From positions 372,001-436,000 of the forward strand of contig NZ_CAKMMP010000003.1 in NCBI RefSeq assembly GCF_927798175.1: a stretch of DNA of 64,000 nucleotides, in the 5' to 3' direction. Source of the DNA: Paenibacillus sp. JJ-223. Lineage in GTDB: Bacteria > Bacillota > Bacilli > Paenibacillales > Paenibacillaceae. Positions within the stretch are counted from its first letter, which is position 1. Every line of letters starts with the position of its first letter. Shown piece by piece: positions 8,240 through 16,582 of this stretch. The notes under the pieces are model-generated. The model was not told the origin of the DNA, searched no databases, and saw only the letters and a list, made by a program, of their open reading frames with translations. The translations under genes were made by a program, and so were the position numbers.

Positions 8240-8283
8240 GGAACCACGATCTAGTCCCGAGCTCAGGTCAAGATCGTGGTTCC
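8240..8283. terminator. Convergent hairpin between methyltransferase and nitroreductase genes
   Basis: A perfect 13-bp stem (GGAACCACGATCT at 8240-8252 with its complement at 8271-8283) lies between two converging genes. There is no strong T-run on either side, so it may be a weak or factor-aided terminator. Confidence 0.5.
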
Positions 8284-8287
8284 GTCA

Positions 8288-8773
8288 TTAACATTCGCGA
8301 ATCCGGAGACGGGTGGGTTGATCTTTTTGGGATAGGCTTCCGATATCCGCGTACCCTATATTCAGAATTGCCGCTATTCGCTCATGATCCCGTATCCCCA
8401 ATCTTTGGCGTACCGTCTCGTCATAGATCCAGCCCTCGATGCAAACCTCAATGCCTATGCCGTTGTCCATCCCGAGCAGCTTTAAGTTTTGAATCAAGCA
8501 GTAAACGGCGGCCAAATCTTCCGCTTGTTTGTGCATGGCGCCTTCGGCATTCGCAATGACGACAAGATGCGCCGGGGCTTCGCGACGGTGGAGAGGCAGT
8601 GCTTCTTCACAGTGTTTGCCTTCCACGAACAGAAAACGCCAGGGTTCCCGCAGACCATCATTCGGTGCCCATACCGCTGCATCCAATAGACGCAGAATCA
8701 CTTCAGGGTCGACCGGTTTTGGTTCGAAGGAAGGAAATCGATCGTTTTTGTGCAATACATCCGAAATTAACAT
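8288..8773 (-). CDS. Nitroreductase family protein
   Basis: An FMN-dependent oxidoreductase-like protein of 161 residues, short for the family (usually 180-220). It has the family landmarks AAVWAPNDGLREPWRF (flavin phosphate contact region) and a C-terminal AILNIGYAD. The first arginine-rich FMN motif (usually RRSIR) is replaced by HKNDRFPSF, so cofactor binding may differ. The start at 8773 has AAAGGAG upstream. It is followed downstream on the same strand order by nothing; upstream lies a second nitroreductase gene with 124 nt between them, so they may or may not be co-transcribed. Substrate unknown. Confidence 0.82.
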   Translation of the reverse strand: MLISDVLHKNDRFPSFEPKPVDPEVILRLLDAAVWAPNDGLREPWRFLFVEGKHCEEALPLHRREAPAHLVVIANAEGAMHKQAEDLAAVYCLIQNLKLLGMDNGIGIEVCIEGWIYDETVRQRLGIRDHERIAAILNIGYADIGSLSQKDQPTRLRIREC

Positions 8774-8897
8774 GATCTTCTGCTCCTTTTCTTTAAGTGA
8801 TATAAGCCGGGGAAGTTAAATCAAGATTGGTATATAATTGGTTTATATTCGTTGTTATACGAATAAATCAGAGATGGGAACGAGTGCATCAAATCGT

Positions 8898-9467
8898 TCA
8901 GGTTTGCGGCCAGCGACTCCATTTTTTTGCGGCAGGCGTCCGCTTGCGGGGACGGGGTGTTTTGTCAATGAAACCAAAGATCAAAATACCGACCAATCGT
9001 TCACGTTCTGACATGCCCAGTTGTTCAAAAAAAGGCCTGGTATACAACATTTCATCTGTGCGCCAAAACATGCCGATCCCGTTTTCCCAAGCTAACAGCT
9101 GCAGGTTTTGCAGGTAAAAACAAACATTTGCATACTGCCGGTCTCGTTGCTCCGGCGAACCATGATCTTCCACAACAACGGCCACGAGGCCGGGAACCTC
9201 GGAAAAGTACTTCACCATCGTTTCCTTTAGGGGCTTGGGGGTGAGCTTGCCAAACCGGGTAACCGCAAAAGAATCCATCATATACCGGGAAAGACGAGTT
9301 TTGGATTCGTGCGACAGGGCCAACATAAGCGTCATGGCATTCAGCATTTGTGAGTCGCACAAATTAGACGCTTGATTCAATACATCCTGAATAAGGTGAT
9401 CGGGCACAGGCTGATCGGAGAACTTCCGTATGCTCCGGCGTTCCCTAATGATGGATTCAACCTTCAT
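8898..9467 (-). CDS. Nitroreductase family protein
   Basis: A 189-residue flavin oxidoreductase. The N-terminus has the typical FMN-binding RERRSIRKFSDQPVP, the middle has NVCFYLQNLQLLAWENGIG, and the end has VGILIFGF followed by a basic proline-rich tail (PRPRKRTPAAKKW). The ribosome binding site is modest (GAGAG). It is transcribed away from the MarR gene, and the shared intergenic region holds a 36-bp perfect palindrome. This makes it a probable target of that MarR protein, as seen for many redox or quinone-sensing MarR regulators. The substrate could be quinones or nitroaromatics; this is inferred. Confidence 0.87.
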   Translation of the reverse strand: MKVESIIRERRSIRKFSDQPVPDHLIQDVLNQASNLCDSQMLNAMTLMLALSHESKTRLSRYMMDSFAVTRFGKLTPKPLKETMVKYFSEVPGLVAVVVEDHGSPEQRDRQYANVCFYLQNLQLLAWENGIGMFWRTDEMLYTRPFFEQLGMSERERLVGILIFGFIDKTPRPRKRTPAAKKWSRWPQT

Positions 9468-9544
9468 TTGGAATCACTCTCTTTCTTATTGTTTCCGAAG
9501 AAAACATAATAATTTAGATGAATAAGTACATACTTTTAATTACG

Positions 9545-9580
9545 ACAATAATATTGTTTCATATGAAACAATATTATTGT
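9545..9580. promoter_or_regulatory. 36-bp perfect palindrome between divergent nitroreductase and MarR genes
   Basis: The left half ACAATAATATTGTTTCAT (9545-9562) is the exact reverse complement of the right half (9563-9580). The core TTTCATATGAAA is like MarR-family operators. It is 77 nt from the nitroreductase start and 154 nt from the MarR start, so both genes could be controlled from it. Confidence 0.8.
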
Positions 9581-9734
9581 ACAGTGTGCTACCTGTAGTG
9601 TCAACCCGGGATTGCGACGTGAGGCAAGCTTGGAGCATTGCGTTGAGAAGGCAAGCAGGTACAGGTCCTCTTTGTTTCTTAGGAAAACATGCAGTGATAT
9701 AATAAAAGAAATAAGTCAAGGAGCCAAGCAGATC

Positions 9735-10211
9735 ATGGAGACTTTAAATAAAAACAAAAACGCAATTCATGAAAGCTTCATTCAATTTCTTCAACACAAA
9801 GAACAATACGAATCTCGGATATCCGCGTCATACCTTGAGGATCTCCGAAAGCACATCGATGCCAGCTTCAGCTTGAACATGACGGAACTGCATACCATTG
9901 CATGCATCGGAGAGCAAGAGCCGATCAATATCACGTCCATCGCGGAACGGATTCATGTAAGCAAAGGCAATACCTCCAAGATCGCCAATAAATTGCTTAA
10001 GGCTGGTTGGGTACGAAAAGCTCAGCTTAACGATAACAAAAAAGAAGTATACTTTCGATTGACGCCTGTCGGGAAAAAGCTGTTTGCTGCCCACGACGAG
10101 CTTCATGCGAAAGAAAAGCAGCGCATGTACGATTTTTTGGGTCAATACAGCAATGCCGAACTTGAATTTATCAAAAAATTGTTCGATGATATGGCTGCCT
10201 TTTACCAATGA
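9735..10211 (+). CDS. MarR family transcriptional regulator
   Basis: A winged-helix regulator of 158 residues. The ATG at 9735 is preferred, with AAGGAG 11 nt upstream, over in-frame starts from 9612. The DNA-binding part reads LHTIACIGEQEPINITSIAERIHVSKGNTSKIANKL, in pieces typical of MarR, then the wing KKEVYFRLTPVGKKLF. The C-terminal helix closes the dimer. No cysteine is placed as in OhrR, so sensing is probably by ligand. It is divergent from the nitroreductase gene, with the large palindrome between, and ends in a strong terminator. Confidence 0.88.
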   Translation: METLNKNKNAIHESFIQFLQHKEQYESRISASYLEDLRKHIDASFSLNMTELHTIACIGEQEPINITSIAERIHVSKGNTSKIANKLLKAGWVRKAQLNDNKKEVYFRLTPVGKKLFAAHDELHAKEKQRMYDFLGQYSNAELEFIKKLFDDMAAFYQ

Positions 10212-10271
10212 GAATAGGAAACGCATGTCTTTTGGGGCTTATGCCCGTGAATAACGTTTCCCATAAAGCAG

Positions 10272-10328
10272 AATATCCTGCAGCGAAAAGCGGGTTCGGA
10301 GCCCTCTTTGCTGCAGGATATTTTTTTT
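10272..10328 (+). terminator. Terminator after MarR gene
   Basis: A 13-bp stem, AATATCCTGCAGC (10272-10284) with its complement at 10310-10322, is followed by a run of Ts to 10328. It ends the MarR transcript and lies just before the end of the converging TetR gene. Confidence 0.88.
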
Positions 10329-10335
10329 GAGCCGG

Positions 10336-11235
10336 CTACTGCCTCTCTTGTCGGATTACTCCCAAGCGCTGCTGCAGCTGGTTGGCATAGAAAGACAATT
10401 CGGGCTCCGCAGCCAAATCCCGAAGCAATGCTTGAATCAGAAAAGTCCGCGGCTTGTCCCCGGCCAACTCCTCCTCAAGCAGCATTGCCACTTCTTGAAG
10501 CTCCTTCTTTCGGGCATTCGGAACATACAGATCAGGAATGGTCGATTGTATGGTTCGAAACAAGGTAGAGATTCTGCCTGAATTTGTGGGTACCGCTGAA
10601 CCCAAATCCACTTCCTCGTATTCTTTCATAAGCTCGGGTGTTAATAAGGGCAGGGGAGAAGCTTTGCGCAGGCCATCCACCAAATCATCCATCCGTTCCG
10701 CAATAAATACCGCCAGTTTTTCGGCCGGGATCGGTTTGTATGCAAACAACAAATGAAAAGTATACTCCCGAACAAGACCGCTGAACAGGGCTGTCACGTC
10801 CCACTTCCAATTCGAGATGGCCGAACCGTATTGCCTCGACAACAGATTCTCGTAGTAGTTGAACATTTGAACCTGAATCTGATGAATGAGAGAGGAAATA
10901 TTGTCGCTGCCTCCCGGAGGAAATTCATTATAATCCCGGGAAATATAGTAGCCATGGCGGCCAAAGAATTGAAACAAACACGTAATTTCGGATAAGTACG
11001 TTTCCCGGCGTGGCAGTGCCAATTTACGAATTCGCTCCACCCCATCCATCATCGATTGCTGACGTTGTTTCAAAATGCTGACGAACAAGTCTTCTTTGGA
11101 TTCGAAAAATTTGTACAGAGATCCTTTCGCGATGCTGCAATCGTCTGCGATGTCTTGAATCGACGTTGCCCGATAGCCTTTTTCCATAAAAAGGCGGACG
11201 GCGGATTGGATGATTTTGTCCTTCAATAAACTCAT
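10336..11235 (-). CDS. TetR family transcriptional regulator
   Basis: A 299-residue regulator, longer than the usual 190-220. The N-terminal HTH is typical (IIQSAVRLFMEKGYRATSIQDIADDCSIAKGSLYKFFESKEDLF, in parts). The ligand domain continues for about 240 residues, with an extra C-terminal portion (about residues 235-299) that holds leucine-rich helices. The start at 11235 has AAGGAG upstream. It stands behind the DHA2 efflux gene in the same direction and is its probable repressor. Repeated operator-like sequences lie upstream of the efflux gene. Some large TetR proteins of this layout regulate drug efflux; the ligand is not known. Confidence 0.85.
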   Translation of the reverse strand: MSLLKDKIIQSAVRLFMEKGYRATSIQDIADDCSIAKGSLYKFFESKEDLFVSILKQRQQSMMDGVERIRKLALPRRETYLSEITCLFQFFGRHGYYISRDYNEFPPGGSDNISSLIHQIQVQMFNYYENLLSRQYGSAISNWKWDVTALFSGLVREYTFHLLFAYKPIPAEKLAVFIAERMDDLVDGLRKASPLPLLTPELMKEYEEVDLGSAVPTNSGRISTLFRTIQSTIPDLYVPNARKKELQEVAMLLEEELAGDKPRTFLIQALLRDLAAEPELSFYANQLQQRLGVIRQERQ

Positions 11236-11346
11236 GTTCAGTTCTCCTTATCACTCGTTACGGATCAGGTTTAATGCCTCTCCAGCTCCTTAGTCAAGTA
11301 TAACCAATATTCGAAGAGCAAAAAAGAAGGATTGCTTCGGGGACGC

Positions 11347-11628
11347 CTAGATCAAAGCGAGCCATAACATGCAAATTTGCAATAGAGCCAGTACATAAAT
11401 AAGCCAGCCGGCACCTTCCCTCCATCGGCGATAGAGCAGAACAATCATCAAGACAGGAAGAGCAAACAAGCCGCCCCATCGACTGACAAACCTGTCGGCT
11501 TGACCATTCGTAAAGTGAATGGGGAGCTCCGATGGAGCAAACCATACCGCAATGATGGCCGCTAGCAATGCCAGCACTGTGACGAGAATAGGCGTTTTGG
11601 GATTAAAGAGGAAATTGATCATGTTCAT
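11347..11628 (-). CDS. Small membrane protein with DUF1648-like segment
   Basis: A membrane protein of about 93 residues with three hydrophobic helices. After the first helix it carries LPIHFTNGQADRFVSRWGG, which matches the DUF1648 pattern found at the start of SdpI-like immunity proteins (LP, then IHF, then G, then D and W). It lacks the rest of SdpI. Its start (ATG 11628 or 11622, with AAAGGA upstream) overlaps the end of the efflux gene by about 25 nt, so it is translated from the same mRNA. The role may be linked to the efflux protein or be independent. Confidence 0.65.
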   Translation of the reverse strand: MNMINFLFNPKTPILVTVLALLAAIIAVWFAPSELPIHFTNGQADRFVSRWGGLFALPVLMIVLLYRRWREGAGWLIYVLALLQICMLWLALI

Positions 11629-13102
11629 GTATCCTTTCGTTTGAGTCATTCACAGAGGAAGAGGAGCCTTTCTTTGCGGAAGGCGTTTTTTTCTTCAACA
11701 AAAAGCTGCATACCAATCCCACCGTCGCGATGCAAGCGGCCAGCCAAAATGTGTCACTAAAAGCAGCGGTGTGAGCATCCATGGCAGACAGCTCTTTGCC
11801 TGCGTTATTCGTGATGCGTGACGAGAGATAACCCGTAAAACCGGCAATCGCAAAGGATGACACCACTTGTTGGGAAGCGCTCGTTAGCGGAGTAACCCGG
11901 CTAACCATCTGGGGCGGCGTGGCGTTCAATACGTAAGTGTTAAGCGACATCATTGACAGACCCATCCCTGAACCGAGCGCAAACAAAATGAGCATGATGA
12001 AGGAAGGACCGTAATCCGTTCCCACAATCGACATGGCAAAAAGCCCGCCTGAGATCAGCAGCATGCCCACAGTCAATGGAGGACGCGCCCCCATTTTGTC
12101 AAACCATTTTCCGGCCAATGGCATGAAGATCATCGAACCGATCGCCTGAGGCAAAAGGTGAAGGCCTGTTGCCAGTGGTCCCAATTGCTTGACCTGCTGA
12201 AGGAGCAGCGGAAATAAAAGCACGGTACCGAACAGAGCCGTTTGCATGATCCAGGAGGTTATTATTCCGATCGTAAACGGCCCGGACTTCATAACGCTCA
12301 ATTCAAGAAGCGGTTCTCGCTGCACTAAACAGGAGATGACGAAGAGTGCCAGCAAAACGGTACCCGCCGACAAGCCCCAAAGAGCGTATGAAGAGGCCAA
12401 GCCGCTCCCTGCTTCGCTGAAGCCGAACGTCAGACAAGCAAAAGCAGCAGGGCCGAGAAATAAGCCCAACACATCCAAACGAGGGTTTGCTTGGGATTGG
12501 AAGGAGGGCAGGTGCTTCATGCCGATCCATATTCCTGCCAACCCGATCGGAAGGTTAATCCAGAAAATCCAATGCCAGCTCACGTATTCAACCAACCATC
12601 CGGATATAACCGGCCCGAGAGCAGGAGCGAGAAGCATCGGTATGCCCAGCATGCCGATAATTGACCCACGTTTGTCAGGAGGCGCCAGGCGATACACCAT
12701 CGCCATTCCGACCGGAGAAACCATTCCTCCTCCTAAACCTTGAATGACCCGAAAAAGAATGAGCTGTCCGGACGTTTGAGCAAATGCGCACAGCAGAGAA
12801 CCAAGCGTGAAAAATCCGATGGAACTCAGGAACACTCGCTTAGCGCCAAATTTGTCCGAAAGCCACCCTGCCAGTGGAATGACTGCAGAGAGAGCTAACG
12901 TATAAGCGGTGACCGCCCACTGCATCGTTTGGAGCGTAACGCCGAAATCCCGCACCCAAGTCGGAAGGGCGACGTTCACCGCCGTACTATCCAGAATAAC
13001 CATAAACGTTCCGATGACGATCGCGATCAGCGGCGGTAGATACGGTCGAATGGAAAATGAACTTTCTTTGGGCTGTTCCTGAAGTAATGAATGTTGAGAC
13101 AT
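11603..13102 (-). CDS. DHA2 family MFS multidrug efflux transporter (EmrB/QacA type)
   Basis: A 14-helix proton-driven exporter of 499 residues, the usual DHA2 size. The motif DSTAVNVALP in helix 1, motif A GWLSDKFGAKRVF between helices 2 and 3, and motif C GMLGIPMLLAPALGPVISGW (in parts) are all present. The start at 13102 (MSQHSLLQ) is chosen over a longer frame because the added N-terminus is not family-like. The transcript continues into the DUF1648-like gene and probably into the TetR gene. The drug spectrum cannot be read from sequence. Confidence 0.9.
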   Translation of the reverse strand: MSQHSLLQEQPKESSFSIRPYLPPLIAIVIGTFMVILDSTAVNVALPTWVRDFGVTLQTMQWAVTAYTLALSAVIPLAGWLSDKFGAKRVFLSSIGFFTLGSLLCAFAQTSGQLILFRVIQGLGGGMVSPVGMAMVYRLAPPDKRGSIIGMLGIPMLLAPALGPVISGWLVEYVSWHWIFWINLPIGLAGIWIGMKHLPSFQSQANPRLDVLGLFLGPAAFACLTFGFSEAGSGLASSYALWGLSAGTVLLALFVISCLVQREPLLELSVMKSGPFTIGIITSWIMQTALFGTVLLFPLLLQQVKQLGPLATGLHLLPQAIGSMIFMPLAGKWFDKMGARPPLTVGMLLISGGLFAMSIVGTDYGPSFIMLILFALGSGMGLSMMSLNTYVLNATPPQMVSRVTPLTSASQQVVSSFAIAGFTGYLSSRITNNAGKELSAMDAHTAAFSDTFWLAACIATVGLVCSFLLKKKTPSAKKGSSSSVNDSNERIHEHDQFPL

Positions 13103-13193
13103 GCATGAATACCTGCTTTCATGAGGATTTGACGGGACAAGGCTGGCCGGCTTCAGCCCGTTCCGCAAGGCATATTTTCGCCTTTCTTAACCT

Positions 13194-13319
13194 ATTAGTT
13201 TTATATAAAACCAATAAGTCACGATACATCATATCCTTCACATGACGTTGTGTCAATCATTAGACGAAGCGATAAAACACATTTTTGAACATATGGTTCT
13301 TTACAAAACCAGTTAGTCA
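13194..13319 (-). promoter_or_regulatory. Candidate TetR operators upstream of the efflux gene
   Basis: A 22-bp inverted repeat with one mismatch pair lies at 13194-13215 (ATTAGTTTTAT / ATAAAACCAAT). Its right arm continues as AAAACCAATAAGTCA (13207-13221), which recurs as AAAACCAGTTAGTCA at 13305-13319 (13 of 15 bases). A third partial copy (TTATTAGTTTTC) follows near 13330. The second copy may also affect the phosphatase gene at 13404. Assignment to the TetR protein is inferred. Confidence 0.55.
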
Positions 13320-13403
13320 AATTATGATGGTTATTAGTTTTCAAGAACGAGTATCGGTGTAAATACTTTACATGAATGTGAGATCAGAAAGTAGGAAGCG
13401 AAC

Positions 13404-14198
13404 ATGGACAAGAACAACAAAGAGCACGGCATCATATCTTCTTTTGACGGGTTGGGCAACTTCAGGGACTTTGGGGGTTATAACACGACCGACGGCAAGA
13501 GAGTGAAGAGAGGGCATTTGTTCCGCTCGGACGATTTATCCAAGCTTTCGAGAAGGGACATTGCGCGGCTGGAACAGACCGGCATGCAATTGATTTGTGA
13601 TTTGAGGACGGAGACCGAACAACAGTCCAAAAAGAGCCGCATGCTGAATCGGGGGATCGAGGTCGCTAATCTGCCTATGCAGGACAAAAGCCAAGCGTTT
13701 ACCAGGCTTGAATTCATGAAATATTTGATCCGGCATGGGAGCGAGATTAACTTTGAACAACAGATGAAGGACATGTATTTTCATATGGGGAACGGATCCC
13801 AATCCACGATCAAAAACATTTTCAGTTTGTTATCCAGGAAAGAAAAATTGCCCGTTCTGATTCATTGCACCGGAGGCAAAGACCGAACCGGATTTATCGT
13901 GGCGATCATCCAGCTTTTTCTCAACGTTCCGTATGATCACGTCCTGAAGGATTACCTGTATTCCAATGTACGCATTGGACCTCGCATGAAAAAAGCGGAG
14001 AACATGATTCGTTTCATGAGTTTTTACCGCGTGCCGGCAGAACGGATCAAACCTATATTGGAGGTAAGGCGCGACTATCTGGAGGATGTGCTTCAACCCA
14101 TTCTGGCTCGCCATGGCACCATAGAAAACTATTTGATAAACGAATGCGATATTCCCGAAAAGCATCTTGAAACCTTCAAGGAACTCGTACTCGAATGA
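13404..14198 (+). CDS. Tyrosine-protein phosphatase (LpxB-independent, Y_phosphatase3 type)
   Basis: A soluble phosphatase of 264 residues. The catalytic P-loop HCTGGKDRTG carries Cys155 and the arginine of the CX5R motif, with the lysine-aspartate variant typical of the bacterial IphP/LptP-like group acting on phosphotyrosine and phosphoinositides. The N-terminal NFRDFGGY and LFRSDDLSKLS are also family hallmarks. There is no signal peptide. It is preceded by a possible TetR operator copy and followed closely by the PQQ-repeat gene on the same strand (110 nt), which has its own ribosome binding site. Physiological substrate unknown. Confidence 0.88.
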   Translation: MDKNNKEHGIISSFDGLGNFRDFGGYNTTDGKRVKRGHLFRSDDLSKLSRRDIARLEQTGMQLICDLRTETEQQSKKSRMLNRGIEVANLPMQDKSQAFTRLEFMKYLIRHGSEINFEQQMKDMYFHMGNGSQSTIKNIFSLLSRKEKLPVLIHCTGGKDRTGFIVAIIQLFLNVPYDHVLKDYLYSNVRIGPRMKKAENMIRFMSFYRVPAERIKPILEVRRDYLEDVLQPILARHGTIENYLINECDIPEKHLETFKELVLE

Positions 14199-14308
14199 GG
14201 CATAACGGCAGCATACGTAGTACTTCTAGAAACGATAGGTTCTTGAAAAAACTAGTGAGTAGGATTACAATTGACACTAAATCCGGAATAACAGGAGGAA
14301 CAGAAACA

Positions 14309-15508
14309 ATGAATTCGATTGGAAAACAAACATTGTCCAGATTCGTCAAAACAGGATTAGCCATAACTTTTCTCTTATCGCCAGTCTCATCGTTTTGGGT
14401 GGATACCAACCAGGTATCGGCCCAGTCTGCAGACAACGTTGCGTCCACGAACCTTAAACCCTTTTGGACCAAAGCAGTTGGTGACCTGAATCAAATGGAC
14501 ATAAAGGCCACACTAATCAAGAATGATTTATACTACACGGTTGGTGGTAAATACATTGCCTTTGATGCTTTGTCCGGCAAAACTCGCTGGACTTATCGGG
14601 CTGCTGCGTCTTCACAAACAGTTACGGATGGCCAATCGGTGTGGATTACGGATACAACGGGGCAGCTGCTGAAACTGAATGCAAAAACAGGTAAATTGCA
14701 ATGGAAAGTTAAAACGCAATTACGCCCAGGAAAAGGGGAGAGTTACTCCAATTTCAGTTTGCATCTGGCGGATGGGGTGATTTATGTCGGGGACGAATAT
14801 GGTCTAACCGCATACAACGCCTCAAACGGTAAAGTGAAATGGAAATTAAAAGGCGGCGAACATGGGTATAACGTTCTTCTTACCGGGAAAATGCTTGTCG
14901 CATCTACGACCATCTCGGGAGGTTTAACAACGAGCAGTTTGAAAGGGATCGATGCCGCGACCGGTAAAGTGAAATGGACGCTAAACGATGGGGACCATCA
15001 GGACATCCTGTATTCAAACGGAAAAACGTTTTACTCCCGTGACGTAACCGAAGGCATCGATGCCGGTTATGCGGCAAATATTGATGAAATTGAATTAAGC
15101 AGCGGAAAGATTAAGGCTACCCGTTCTTATGTCCCTGTAGACTTTGTGGAAGAACTTAGCGCGGTCGATGTCGTATCCGATGGAAGTTACTTCTATGTCA
15201 TCGGCAAATACGATGAACGTCAAAAACAAGCGGTCGTTTCACGCTTTCCCGTGAACGATCCTTCCATCACCAAGCCCGATAAAACTTACGTTTTCCCGGT
15301 GTCGGTCGTGGATTGGTCAATTCCGGGCCGTGATGGCATTGCCTATGCCCGTTTAGGGAACGGCAATCTGGTGGCCATAGATACGAACAGTGGAAAAACG
15401 TTGGCCTCCGTATTGTACAAAGGGACCCCATTGCCAACCCTCGTTGGCCAAGACGTAATGATAGTCCAATATGGCTCGAAAATCAGCGGAGTAAAGACCG
15501 GTCGCTGA
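14309..15508 (+). CDS. Secreted PQQ-like beta-propeller repeat protein
   Basis: An exported protein of 399 residues. The start ATG at 14309 has AGGAGG 9 nt upstream. A signal peptide is present (KQTLSRFVKTGLAITFLLSP core, cleaved near VSAQS). The mature part has repeated PQQ-type blades with the signature GK-x-x-W: ALSGKTRWTYRA, NAKTGKLQWKVK, NASNGKVKWKLK and DAATGKVKWTLN. Residues for a quinoprotein dehydrogenase (calcium site, disulfide ring) are not evident, so it is more likely a structural or BamB-like propeller. Function not known. Confidence 0.82.
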   Translation: MNSIGKQTLSRFVKTGLAITFLLSPVSSFWVDTNQVSAQSADNVASTNLKPFWTKAVGDLNQMDIKATLIKNDLYYTVGGKYIAFDALSGKTRWTYRAAASSQTVTDGQSVWITDTTGQLLKLNAKTGKLQWKVKTQLRPGKGESYSNFSLHLADGVIYVGDEYGLTAYNASNGKVKWKLKGGEHGYNVLLTGKMLVASTTISGGLTTSSLKGIDAATGKVKWTLNDGDHQDILYSNGKTFYSRDVTEGIDAGYAANIDEIELSSGKIKATRSYVPVDFVEELSAVDVVSDGSYFYVIGKYDERQKQAVVSRFPVNDPSITKPDKTYVFPVSVVDWSIPGRDGIAYARLGNGNLVAIDTNSGKTLASVLYKGTPLPTLVGQDVMIVQYGSKISGVKTGR

Positions 15509-15597
15509 CCGATTGAAAACCAATGCTCTATTTGAACATGTCGTCCTTAAGTTTAATCATGATCGGTTCATTTGGAGTAAATTCCTTATGATGTGCC

Positions 15598-15621
15598 GGC
15601 AGCCCTCAGGGGCTGCTTTTT
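15598..15621 (+). terminator. Terminator after the PQQ-repeat gene
   Basis: A 7-bp GC stem, GCAGCCC (15599-15605) with GGGCTGC (15610-15616), is followed by TTTTT. Confidence 0.8.
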
Positions 15622-15722
15622 GCGGTGAAATGCTTGCTGACAGAGTTGATGCGGCACAAAAATGATCTTTCCACGAGTCCAAGTTTATAGTATTCTGTAC
15701 ATATAAGGGAGGATGGTAAACT

Positions 15723-16220
15723 GTGGCAATAGATCTGATTATTGGCGATGCCAAACACGAGCTGGCTTCTACCCGCCGCATCCTGGAACGCTTGCCCGAT
15801 GAGCATATGGAATGGCGTCCACACGCTAAATCGATGACGCTCGGCGGGCTGACCACGCACTTAATCAACCTGGTAAACTGGCAAGTCGCGATTTTTGTTG
15901 GACCTGAACTGGATCTGGCGACTGTGCCGCCCAGACGGGAAGCTTTGACAAGTCGAGCGGATGTGTTGAACGAATTCGACGAGAACGCCGCAAAACTGGA
16001 AAAGCTGTTATCCGAATGCAGCGAGGAAATGCTGGGCGAGGAGTGGACCTTGCGAAGCGGGGATTATGTCATTTTGCAGCGCCCGCGGGCAATCGCATTG
16101 CGCACCTTCGGTCTTAGCCATATGATCCATCACCGTGCACAGCTTGGAGTTTACTTCAGACTCCTGGACATTCCCGTTCCAGGATTGTATGGCCCCTCGG
16201 CCGACGACAGCGTGAATTAA
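15723..16220 (+). CDS. DinB family protein
   Basis: A four-helix-bundle metalloprotein-like protein of 165 residues. The three histidines of the DinB/YfiT metal site are in place at about H46, H133 and H137 (GLTTHLINLVNW and LSHMIHHRAQLG). The start is GTG at 15723 with GGGAGG upstream. The family includes thiol transferases that use bacillithiol or mycothiol, and damage-inducible proteins without known activity; the substrate here cannot be told. It stands alone between two terminators. Confidence 0.88.
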   Translation: MAIDLIIGDAKHELASTRRILERLPDEHMEWRPHAKSMTLGGLTTHLINLVNWQVAIFVGPELDLATVPPRREALTSRADVLNEFDENAAKLEKLLSECSEEMLGEEWTLRSGDYVILQRPRAIALRTFGLSHMIHHRAQLGVYFRLLDIPVPGLYGPSADDSVN

Positions 16221-16238
16221 AAGAAAATTTGAACAGAA

Positions 16239-16283
16239 CAGTCGCAGTATATCGGTTCGATGACCGGTGTGCTGCGACTTTTT
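16239..16283 (+). terminator. Terminator after DinB gene
   Basis: AGTCGCAG (16240-16247) pairs with CTGCGACT (16272-16279), with an inner stem ATCGGT/ACCGGT-like, and TTTTT follows. Confidence 0.82.
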
Positions 16284-16582
16284 GGCGATTGACGTTAGTT
16301 GCTAAAGAGAAAGGGAGGAGCAGGCTTTAAGGCATTCAACGGAAAGTGTGAGGTTAAGTCATGTGCCTAACTTTAAAAGTATACAACATAAATATTATGT
16401 AAACCTAAATAGAAAAGAAACTACTTTGCATTACAAGGCATTGAATAAGGTGAAATTCAGATGAGGTATACACCCCGCATGACATGATGGTTATGCGGGG
16501 GTATCCATCGACTTCGTATCGCTTATATATAACCCGACATCAAAGATCCCATAGATCCCATCCCCATAATCCCTCTTCCGCT
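16284..16582. other. Intergenic stretch with dif-like arm and hairpin
   Basis: No gene is visible. It holds TTATGTAAACC at 16395-16405, a XerD-arm-like sequence within a small palindrome (ACATAA-ATA-TTATGT). A hairpin, CCCCGCAT (16473-16480) with ATGCGGGG (16493-16500), could end the amidase transcript, although it lacks a T-run. Confidence 0.5.
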
